Origin: Desulfopila sp. IMCC35008 | GTDB lineage: Bacteria > Desulfobacterota > Desulfobulbia > Desulfobulbales > Desulfocapsaceae | NCBI RefSeq assembly: GCF_010646885.2 | Contig: NZ_CP050700.1 | Coordinates: forward strand, 4,614,501 to 4,678,500 | Direction: 5' to 3' | Length of the DNA: 64,000 nucleotides | In this document: positions 26,043 through 33,123 of the stretch, piece by piece | How the letters are laid out: every line of letters starts with the position of its first letter | Numbering within the stretch: position 1 is the first letter of the stretch | The notes under the pieces: generated by a model | The model's database searches: none | What the model was told of the DNA's origin: nothing | The model's input: the letters and a program-made list of their open reading frames with translations, nothing else | Translations under genes and position numbers: made by a program

Positions 26043-27341
26043 CTATTTTTTCTTGCCCCCTCCTTTACCGTTGTTATCACCACTTTTACCGTTGTTATCA
26101 CCACTTTTACCGTTATTACCGTTATTACCGTTATTGCCGCTATTGCCGCTATTGCCGCTATTGCCGCTCTTGCCGTTGTTACCGCTACTGTTATTACTGC
26201 TACTGTTACCCGGACTTTTATCCTTGCTGCTGTTGTTACTGCTGCCCTGGGAGGAAACACCACCCTTCTGACTTTTGCCGGATGAACCTGATTGTGCTAA
26301 AGATAAGGAGCCGCTCTTATTACCGTTATTACCGCTATTTCCTTTATTCCCCTTGGCATCGGCAACGGCCTTGCCGCTCGACTTCGCCAGGCCGATGCCG
26401 TCCTTGGCACTATTGGCGCTGCTTGATTTCATCCCGTGGCTGCTGCTCCAGCCGTTCTTGACATTGCGTTTGGTCACTTCAGCCAGCTCCTGCTCGAGAG
26501 TCGTCGGCTCTTCAGGAATCAAATCATCGGTCTCAATCGGATCCTGGACCCCTGTCTGACTTTTCCAGTTCTTCGCATGGCCAAGTTTACGACCCAGATA
26601 TTTCGGTTCAACACCAAGGAAATGAGCAATCTCACCCCAGCCCATCTTCTGGACCTGCCTCATATCCGCAATCTCTTCGGCCAGCACACCTGTGCGCTCG
26701 CCGAGCATTTCAGCATATCTTTCCTGGGCAGTCTCCGTCTCCTGCAGGGCATTCTGGTAGGCTTTTTCGAATCCTTCGTAGGCACTTACCGCGCCGTCAT
26801 AATCGTTCTGTGCATCAAGCTCACCCTGTTTAGCGGCATTCAGGTTATCCAGTGCCTTCTGAGTGGCATCAGGATCACCGGAAGCCAAGGCCTCTTCATA
26901 CGCTTTCTGGGCTTCGGCAACCTTTTTCTCTGCTTCCTCCAGTTCATCGAAATAGCTTTCCTTTTCTGCAAGTGCATCCTGCAGCTCCTTGCTGGCTGCA
27001 TCCTGCTTACTCTCCGCCTCTGCGACCTTATCCGCTTCCTCGTTCAATTCGGGGTCGTTGGCCAGCGCCTGTTGCTGAAGGTTTGCCGCATGATGTGCCT
27101 GGGCCGCATTTTTATAACTGGGTTCTTCACCACCTGTTGGATCATCAGCACTGTCATCACCGGCCGGATCACCAACCGCATCGTCTCCCCCCAGGTCACC
27201 ATCTCCATAGAGATCACTCGGTGCATCAAATTCATCCGTTGAATTTTCGCCCGGTACGTCATCCGCCCAGGCAAGACTGGAAAGAGCTAGAAGCGCACTT
27301 AAAATGGCCGCCACACAATATTTTAAAAGTTCCTTTTTCAA
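26043..27341 (-). CDS. Secreted coiled-coil protein with Gly/Asn/Ser/Lys low-complexity tail
   Basis: A 432-residue protein that I do not recognise as a named family. In order it shows a signal peptide (1-26, ending SSLAWA), an acidic Asp/Gly-rich stretch (27-72), an alanine/glutamate-rich coiled coil (about 76-225), and MRQVQKMGWGEIAHFLGVEPKYLGRKLGH (227-255), which resembles a small helix-turn-helix. The tail (about 300-432) is made almost only of G, N, S and K, with tandem KSGDNNG and SGN/GNN units, and ends GGGKKK. It starts with TTG, six bases after a strong AGGAGGTG, and directly follows the anti-sigma-position gene, so it is a likely output of the ECF sigma factor. A cell-surface or matrix role is inferred from the composition. 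Confidence 0.72.
   Translation of the reverse strand: MKKELLKYCVAAILSALLALSSLAWADDVPGENSTDEFDAPSDLYGDGDLGGDDAVGDPAGDDSADDPTGGEEPSYKNAAQAHHAANLQQQALANDPELNEEADKVAEAESKQDAASKELQDALAEKESYFDELEEAEKKVAEAQKAYEEALASGDPDATQKALDNLNAAKQGELDAQNDYDGAVSAYEGFEKAYQNALQETETAQERYAEMLGERTGVLAEEIADMRQVQKMGWGEIAHFLGVEPKYLGRKLGHAKNWKSQTGVQDPIETDDLIPEEPTTLEQELAEVTKRNVKNGWSSSHGMKSSSANSAKDGIGLAKSSGKAVADAKGNKGNSGNNGNKSGSLSLAQSGSSGKSQKGGVSSQGSSNNSSKDKSPGNSSSNNSSGNNGKSGNSGNSGNSGNNGNNGNNGKSGDNNGKSGDNNGKGGGKKK
26064..26180. repeat. Coding tandem repeats in the secreted protein tail
   Basis: On the plus strand a 21-base unit is repeated exactly (26064-26084 and 26085-26105), encoding KSGDNNG on the minus strand. It is followed by 9-base units TTACCGTTA and TTGCCGCTA repeated about seven times, encoding GNN and SGN triplets. 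Such in-frame repeats can expand or contract without frameshift, so tail length probably varies between strains. Confidence 0.85.
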
Positions 27342-27343
27342 AC

Positions 27344-28534
27344 CTACACCTCCTGTTTATCCTCGATAACACTGCTGAAAATCAGCAGGCTCTCATTCAG
27401 TTCAACCGGCTGCATATTCTCGCGCTCAACAACCTCTGGTTCATCGAACCAGCTGAGTTTAATACGTTCCGCGCCACCACTTGCAGCCATATCAACCAGT
27501 ATCTTTTTTAAATCTTGCGCCCTGTTATAAGCATATACGCTATCATTTGCCTTGAAGACGACGACGTCCAATTGAATGCGGCGATCACTATCCAGAATTG
27601 TTGCGAGTGGAGCCAACTCCCGCCGAACATCAGCCTCTGTAAATACTTCTCCTGCCAGTACGTTGGCTGCCAGGATCACCTTTCTCACGCCGACCTGATA
27701 CAGACGATAACTGTAATCTCCATATGCATTCAGCCTCTCCACCGCCCTGTAAGCAAATTTCCCAACCCGGATGACATCCAGGTACGCTTTCCAGGCAGCG
27801 GTTTCATCATCTATCCGGCCAAGCTGCCTTGCAATCAGACCAATGTTATAAAGGGCAGCCGGCTCATCGGGAGAAACCGTCAACACCGCACTATATGCCT
27901 CAAGGGCCTTTTCGTACTCTTGCTGGCTCAGGTAATTGTGGGCCAGATTAATAAGCAAAGGGACGGAGCGGGGATCGGACTCAAGCCCCCGAAGGTAGCT
28001 TAGTCTCTCTTTTTCCGGATAACCCAGCCGCCAGTAGCCAACTCCCTCCCAATAAGCATATTCCGGATTATCGGGTTCCAGGATCGATGCTTTCCTGAAC
28101 ATGCGCATCGCCTGCACATTTTTTTCAGACTCAAGCAACGCCCTGCCCATCAGGTACGCCTGGTAGGAACCCTCAACATCCTCAGGGATGGCCAGAGGTG
28201 AAGTCTGATGCGGAGTGGGAGACAACACCCGGGACGTCTGAGGTGTCGGAGCCAACGCGACCTCACGCTGTGGCTCGACACTGACACGACCTGCCAGGAA
28301 AGAGGCGCACACCAAAATCAGGACAGCACACACATAAACGGGACGAAAGGAAAATGCCACCGGCCTGGATTTTACAAAAAATTCCCGTAACCATGCCATT
28401 ATCCCCCTACCGGAACCTGAATCGATACGATCCATTATATCCTGAGTCAGGCCGTCAGGAACATCCTCGAGGTCAAGCCTCTTCAACGAATCTATCAGTT
28501 CCCTGTTTTCTCCAGTATTCCTTTCCACGTCCAT
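27344..28534 (-). CDS. Membrane-anchored TPR protein in anti-sigma position
   Basis: A 396-residue protein starting one base after the sigma-factor stop. Residues 1-60 are a charged cytoplasmic part (ELIDSLKRLDLEDVPDGLTQDIMDRI), 64-83 a single membrane helix (VYVCAVLILVCASFLAG), and 120-260 periplasmic TPR repeats (FRKASILEPDNPEYAYWEGVGYWRLG; LAHNYLSQQEYEKALEAYSAVLTVSPDEPAALYNIG). The C-terminal region has degenerate OmpA-like character (RIQLDVVVFKANDSVYAYNRAQDLKKIL and RIKLSWFDEPE). Position and topology fit a transmembrane anti-sigma factor, but there is no zinc-binding HxxxCxxC motif. The TPR and C-terminal parts are clearly paralogous to the lipoprotein at 29352-30344. Confidence 0.75.
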   Translation of the reverse strand: MDVERNTGENRELIDSLKRLDLEDVPDGLTQDIMDRIDSGSGRGIMAWLREFFVKSRPVAFSFRPVYVCAVLILVCASFLAGRVSVEPQREVALAPTPQTSRVLSPTPHQTSPLAIPEDVEGSYQAYLMGRALLESEKNVQAMRMFRKASILEPDNPEYAYWEGVGYWRLGYPEKERLSYLRGLESDPRSVPLLINLAHNYLSQQEYEKALEAYSAVLTVSPDEPAALYNIGLIARQLGRIDDETAAWKAYLDVIRVGKFAYRAVERLNAYGDYSYRLYQVGVRKVILAANVLAGEVFTEADVRRELAPLATILDSDRRIQLDVVVFKANDSVYAYNRAQDLKKILVDMAASGGAERIKLSWFDEPEVVERENMQPVELNESLLIFSSVIEDKQEV

Positions 28535-28535
28535 A

Positions 28536-29075
28536 TCACTTCTCGCCGAGGAGGTTCTGAAGCTCTCCCAGACTCCGTTGTATTCTCATTTTTACGGCAC
28601 TCTCGGAGACCTTGAAAATCTCCGCAAGTTCCCGGATACTTCTCTCATGACGATAGCGCAGGATAAGCAGTTCCCGGCGGTCCTCTTCAAGCCCTTCCAA
28701 GGCCAGCATCATCCGCTGGGTCTCCTGACGGCGTTCCGGATCATGTCGTATCTCCGGCGACTCCATTTTTACTTCTTCTGCATAACGAGCCAGTTTACGC
28801 TGTTGCGAGTACTCTTTTTTTTTCCAATCCCTGGCATAATTGAGTGCCAGGGTATACAACCAGGCAAAAAAGCTGGTCTGCTTTCGATATCGCCCCAGTT
28901 TTTCATACACCCTGCAGAACACTTCCCGGGTCATATCAGCCGCATCATCCGACGAGTGGCTATAACGGCGCATCAGGTTGTAAACAACCGTGTCATATCG
29001 CTCCACCAGAACAGCGAAACTCTCTTTTTCACCGTCTCGGACGGCGGTTACAATCTGATTGTCGGAAAGGTCCAT
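28536..29075 (-). CDS. ECF-type RNA polymerase sigma factor
   Basis: A 179-residue sigma-70 family protein of the extracytoplasmic-function group. Region 2 is DGEKESFAVLVERYDTVVYNLMRRYSHSSDDAADMTREVFCRVYEKLGRYRKQTSFFAWLYTLALNYARDW. Region 4 is LEGLEEDRRELLILRYRHERSIRELAEIFKVSESAVKMRIQRSLGELQNLL. The ATG at 29075 has no good ribosome site. The best AGGAGG (29107-29112) stands 31 bases upstream of it but 10 bases before an in-frame ATT at 29096, so a rare start adding seven residues is possible. It is followed within one base by the TPR membrane protein, the normal sigma/anti-sigma order, and lies downstream of the SPFH-Lon-SNF2-TPR genes on the same strand. Confidence 0.9.
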   Translation of the reverse strand: MDLSDNQIVTAVRDGEKESFAVLVERYDTVVYNLMRRYSHSSDDAADMTREVFCRVYEKLGRYRKQTSFFAWLYTLALNYARDWKKKEYSQQRKLARYAEEVKMESPEIRHDPERRQETQRMMLALEGLEEDRRELLILRYRHERSIRELAEIFKVSESAVKMRIQRSLGELQNLLGEK

Positions 29076-29351
29076 ATCGATATCTTTTAAGCTAATAAAC
29101 GATCGGCCTCCTGTTACGTCACAAGAAAAAACACACTTTCAAAAAAAGTACCGATCACCTCGGTTTCTAAAAAAGGAAGGGGCTCCATTACACCGGTACG
29201 CAAATAGAAATGCCAGGATTAGCCCGTATTTCTCATGAACATTGTGTCAATTCAGAATTTTAGCAAAAAACATAGCCAACTATGGTTCACTGCTACAAAC
29301 CTTGAACCGGACGCCGCCTTGACTGATGAGAAGTTCGGGTGAGGGCCAGCA
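29076..29351. other. Gap upstream of the sigma-factor gene
   Basis: This 276-base gap separates the TPR lipoprotein stop from the sigma gene and probably holds a sigma-gene promoter on the minus strand. The minus strand reads GAAACCGAGGTGATCGG then a T-run around 29140-29170, and GTGACGTAAC near 29113-29122; either could include an ECF-type -35 (GAAACC or GTAAC), but I cannot place a matching -10 at the normal distance. Confidence 0.35.
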
Positions 29352-30344
29352 TCATTTTTCCGAGATAAAAAACGAAACGGACTCCTCGATTTTCATTTTT
29401 TTCTTTTTAATCTTGAATGACTGCGGACTATCAAACCAGCTGATACCAATCCGTTTGAGGGGAAGGCCAGGAAACTCCTCGATAAGGTACTGCCGGATAG
29501 CCGTGGCGCGCGCCTTGGCCAGCTTCTTGTTATTTTTCTGGTAAACCAGAATCTGCAACTTGCCCTTTTTCATCTTTTCAGCAATACCACCTACCAGATT
29601 AAGTGATTCAACTGAATTTCCGCTCAACCGATCACTGAACGGCTCAAAATATATCTTCTCAAGGGTTACAGTGCGCGGTCCCAACCGGTGGTTCCGATAT
29701 GAGAAATCGCCAAGATAGTTAAGGTGATCTACGGCGCGTCTGGCCATATGGCCCGAAGGGTAATAATCGAGGTACTCCAACCAGCCGATTTTTTCCTCGG
29801 GTGTTCGTCCCAGCCTCTTCAGGATAAGCGCACGGTTATAAAGGGCCGACGGGCTGCCCGGCCAGATATCCAAGGCCTTCTGGTAATACTTAAAGGCATC
29901 GTGATATCGCTTTTTCTCGAGTTGGTTGTGCCCGAGATACACAAGTGACTGCAGGTGGTTCGGATCGATCTTGAGTGCGTTGCGGTAACACTCCTCTTCC
30001 CTTTTCCTGTCTTTTAATCCTGCATACCCGATACCAGCCCAGAACTGGTAGTCTGCATTGTCCGGCTCCTTATCCCTTGCTTTAACCAGGTACCCCTTGG
30101 CCTTTACATAATTTTTATCATACAAAAGGAACCGGCCGTAATAGTAGTTGGCAGATGCACTCTCAGGATCTTGGTGCACGGCTTTCTCAAAGCTCTGTCG
30201 TCCCTCACTGTATTTCTCGGCATCGAGATAATAATCCCCCTTGACCGTATGCCCCACCGTCCGACTGATATCTTTCACCACACATCCGCCCAGTAAAACG
30301 GCGGTGACCAACACCACTATCGACAATGATAGTCTATTGTTCAT
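29352..30344 (-). CDS. TPR lipoprotein with degenerate OmpA-like C-terminus
   Basis: About 330 residues with a lipoprotein signal (MNNRLSLSIVVLVTAVLLGGC, lipobox LLGGC) and TPR repeats (YLDAEKYSEGRQSFEKAVHQDPESASANYYYGRFL; LVYLGHNQLEKKRYHDAFKYYQKALDIWPGSPSALYNRALILKRLG). The end, NKKLAKARATAIRQYLIEEFPGLPLKRIGISWFDSPQ, resembles an OmpA-like domain in the spacing of its arginine and tyrosine-leucine pairs but lacks clear peptidoglycan-binding residues. I use the ATG at 30344, preceded by GAGGG; the frame is open to 30395 and would overlap the SNF2 gene. It shares block after block with the anti-sigma-position protein, for example EPDNxxYxxWxGxGY, ALYNxxLIxxxLGR and RIxxSWFDxP. Confidence 0.8.
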   Translation of the reverse strand: MNNRLSLSIVVLVTAVLLGGCVVKDISRTVGHTVKGDYYLDAEKYSEGRQSFEKAVHQDPESASANYYYGRFLLYDKNYVKAKGYLVKARDKEPDNADYQFWAGIGYAGLKDRKREEECYRNALKIDPNHLQSLVYLGHNQLEKKRYHDAFKYYQKALDIWPGSPSALYNRALILKRLGRTPEEKIGWLEYLDYYPSGHMARRAVDHLNYLGDFSYRNHRLGPRTVTLEKIYFEPFSDRLSGNSVESLNLVGGIAEKMKKGKLQILVYQKNNKKLAKARATAIRQYLIEEFPGLPLKRIGISWFDSPQSFKIKKKKMKIEESVSFFISEK

Positions 30345-30387
30345 CAGCTTTTCCCTCTTCTTCAATTCCATAATCATTCCCTTCATT

Positions 30388-33027
30388 TTATTCAAAACCC
30401 GGCAGTTTGAATTTCATGGTCACCTCACCCGTATTCTTGTCGAGGCTGATCATTTTACCGGATGCATCTGTAGATTCCATCTTCTTTCCCGTCGCCACTT
30501 CCAGCAGACCGCTCAAAAACGTCATACCCTGGTTTAACACTTCCTCCATCTGCTCTGCAGACCTGGGAAGTTCCTGTGTTCCTGCCGCAGCTGGCACGTC
30601 CTCCTCTTCACCAAAGTAATCATCAACCAAAGGTTCATTTTCCAGTGCCTTTTTATTCAGGAAGTGAGGCATATCGTCTGTGAGTTCAGCCGCCGGTTCT
30701 GCCTCGACAGGCGTAGATTGCAGCTCGGCTTCTATCACCTCTCTCAGCTTGCCGACCATCTCCTGTCGTTTCCCACGATCAAAGATCACCTCGGAGGAAC
30801 CTCCGTCGAATACGGAATCAAATAATTCACTCTTGAGTCGGTTCCCTGCCAGAATACGTTCCTCGATAGAGTTCCTGGAAATGAGGTTGATTATATTGAT
30901 ACATCCCGATTTCTGTCCCAGCCGGTTTACCCTGCCAATCCTTTGGTTCAAGCGGGCAGGACTCCAGGGGATCTCAAAGTTAATCACAGAATCCGCAGCC
31001 TGCAAATTCAGCCCTGTCCCTCCGGCATCGGTTGAAAGAAAAACCTTACAGTCTGGATTTTCACTGAATTCATCGATCAATAATTGCCGTTTGGCAACCG
31101 GCACCTTACCGGATAGTTCAACAAACGGTATACCAACCCTGGAGAGGTGCTTGCCTATCAGGGCCGTCATCGTCCGCCACTCGCTGAAAATAACAACCTT
31201 GCGCTTGTTTTCCACAACCAGCTCATCGAGGATGCTGGCAAGCTCATTCAGCTTTGGGGAGATATCGGTTTCGCGATCGATAAGGTGGGTTGAATCGCAG
31301 ACCTGGCGCATTTTCAAGAGCAGCATCTGGATATGGCGAAGGTCCATCGGAGTGAGGAATTTCTTATTCATCAGCGGCAGAAGCGATCGACTATAGTCAG
31401 CATGGATCAGTGCCTGCTCCGGATGCATATCGATAAAATAATCGTTTCGGACCTGCTCGGGCAGCTCATCAAGCACCTCTTCCTTACGCCTGCGCACCAC
31501 AATGGGTCGTAATTTCTCGCGCAGTTTGTCGAGCTGCCTGTACCCAAGGATTTTATTCTTTTTGGTGCGGCTCAGCAGGAAATGATTGGCTGCAAACTGC
31601 CAGAGCGGACTCAGCAGCTCCGGGTCAAGAAACTGGACGATGGAATAGACGTCTTCAAGTTTGTTCTCAAGCGGCGTACCTGTAAGCACCAGGGCATGCT
31701 GGCGCGGCAGCCTCTTGACGGCATCCGCCGTCTTGGTTTCAAAATTCTTTATACGCTGGGCCTCATCAAGGATAACGAGATCCGGCTTATATCGGGAGAT
31801 GATCTCAACATCACGGAGCACCGCCTCGTAATTACTGATTTTAAAAAGTGATTCGGCATTCTCATACCCTTGCTCCCGGTTCTCCGAGTTGCCGCTTATG
31901 ATATGAGCCTGTTCATAGCTGAACCGCTCTATCTCGCGTTTCCATTGATCCTTCAGGGAGGCCAGCGTCACTATCAGCACCTTGTTAAAACCGAATATCT
32001 CCTTTTTCAGAATCGCAAGTATGATTGCCTGCAGGGTTTTTCCAAGCCCCATTTCATCGCCGATCAGGCTGCCCTTCTTGTAGAGACAGAAACGTACACC
32101 CTCTTCCTGATAGTGATACGGTTGCAGTTTGAGCAGATGAGACAGGTCGGGAAGCGGCTCCTGCTCAGCCTGCAGCAGTTCGCTGTCCAGCACCGCCTGT
32201 TCGACTTTGCGCATCACCGATTCCTGGATGCGGACAAACTTCTCGTTCTCAAGCTTTTCAAGATACGGAACAAAATGAATCAGATCCGGATCACGCAGAA
32301 AACCATGTTCATCAAACAGTTCCTCAAAAATCGTCCGCAGCCTGTTATTAACCGATGCAGGTCGTTCATGAAAAAGCCGGGGACGGGAAGCCGAACCGTC
32401 CCAGAAAATATCGATATAAGGAAAACGCTCCCGGGCTAGCTGTTGCTCATACCATTTCTTTTCTTTCAGATAGTCCACAAGGTAGAGTATGTGTTTGCAC
32501 GTCCCCAACCGGTTGACCTGGTAATCAGGGCATGAGCAGTGGCCGGCACCAAGGCCCGGATCATGCAAGGTCACCTGGTACTGCCTCCCTTTTGGGGTTT
32601 CAATAAGGTGATCACCCTTGAACATGTCTCCGGTTTTCACCCGAAACTCCTCTCTCGCAGCCCGTTTCCTGCGATCTTCCAGGGCCTGGGTCCGGATCTC
32701 ACCGCCGGTCAAGAAAGATTCCTCGCCGACCGATACATTCACGGTGTCCATCTGCTGTTGCTCAAACCGGTGGTGCAGGGCCGCTATGACGTGCTTGCAT
32801 CCGGCACCGGGATAGGGGCAGTCACAAGTCACATCAAAGGGATCACCGAGCTGGATGATCGTCTGGTAATCACCGTAACTCCCTTCCACCTCGTACCGGT
32901 ATACCCCCTTGGCCTCATCCGCCTCAAGAAGCCTGAAAGCCCCCTTACGGAAGAGGCTTTCCCCCTTAGTGTAGATAGATGGACTTTCGGCAATGGCAAC
33001 AATGTTCTCAACAGTAAGCGATTTCAT
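30388..33027 (-). CDS. SNF2-family helicase with two SWIM zinc fingers
   Basis: An 879-residue protein. Two SWIM zinc motifs open it: CDCPYPGAGCKH at 68-79 and CSCPDYQVNRLGTCKH at 164-179. The SNF2 ATPase follows, with the Q-like HYQEEGVRF, Walker A GDEMGLGKT (323-331), DEAQ (421-424), LTGTPLENK (448-456), and in the second lobe STDAGGTGLNLQAADSVINFEIPWSPARLNQRIGRVNRLGQ. The C-terminal ~140 residues are acidic and unassigned. All helicase motifs are intact, so it should be an active DNA- or nucleoprotein-translocating ATPase; its substrate is unknown. It has a GAGG ribosome site and stands 97 bases after the AAA-Lon gene, between envelope-type genes, which is odd for a nucleic-acid enzyme. 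Confidence 0.88.
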   Translation of the reverse strand: MKSLTVENIVAIAESPSIYTKGESLFRKGAFRLLEADEAKGVYRYEVEGSYGDYQTIIQLGDPFDVTCDCPYPGAGCKHVIAALHHRFEQQQMDTVNVSVGEESFLTGGEIRTQALEDRRKRAAREEFRVKTGDMFKGDHLIETPKGRQYQVTLHDPGLGAGHCSCPDYQVNRLGTCKHILYLVDYLKEKKWYEQQLARERFPYIDIFWDGSASRPRLFHERPASVNNRLRTIFEELFDEHGFLRDPDLIHFVPYLEKLENEKFVRIQESVMRKVEQAVLDSELLQAEQEPLPDLSHLLKLQPYHYQEEGVRFCLYKKGSLIGDEMGLGKTLQAIILAILKKEIFGFNKVLIVTLASLKDQWKREIERFSYEQAHIISGNSENREQGYENAESLFKISNYEAVLRDVEIISRYKPDLVILDEAQRIKNFETKTADAVKRLPRQHALVLTGTPLENKLEDVYSIVQFLDPELLSPLWQFAANHFLLSRTKKNKILGYRQLDKLREKLRPIVVRRRKEEVLDELPEQVRNDYFIDMHPEQALIHADYSRSLLPLMNKKFLTPMDLRHIQMLLLKMRQVCDSTHLIDRETDISPKLNELASILDELVVENKRKVVIFSEWRTMTALIGKHLSRVGIPFVELSGKVPVAKRQLLIDEFSENPDCKVFLSTDAGGTGLNLQAADSVINFEIPWSPARLNQRIGRVNRLGQKSGCINIINLISRNSIEERILAGNRLKSELFDSVFDGGSSEVIFDRGKRQEMVGKLREVIEAELQSTPVEAEPAAELTDDMPHFLNKKALENEPLVDDYFGEEEDVPAAAGTQELPRSAEQMEEVLNQGMTFLSGLLEVATGKKMESTDASGKMISLDKNTGEVTMKFKLPGFE

Positions 33028-33123
33028 GGAACCTCAATTGAATCAACCAAGAGAAAAAGGACGCAAAAAGGATATACTCACAGCAGGCAAGGATAACAGA
33101 GAGGGAATGTGGAGTAAAGCGGG

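Noticed and set aside
26064..26180. Short tandem repeats that could suggest a CRISPR array
   Set aside because: The units are contiguous, with no spacers, keep frame and encode a protein tail.
25939..26271. Leucine/proline-rich open frame on the plus strand
   Set aside because: It is the reverse-strand reading of the G/N/S/K repeat tail of the secreted protein; the repetitive Leu-Pro pattern follows from the repeats.
30388..33027. SNF2 helicase as part of a DISARM-type defence island
   Set aside because: No methylase, DUF1998 or phospholipase-D gene is in the window, and the SWIM domains fit the housekeeping-type SNF2 group.
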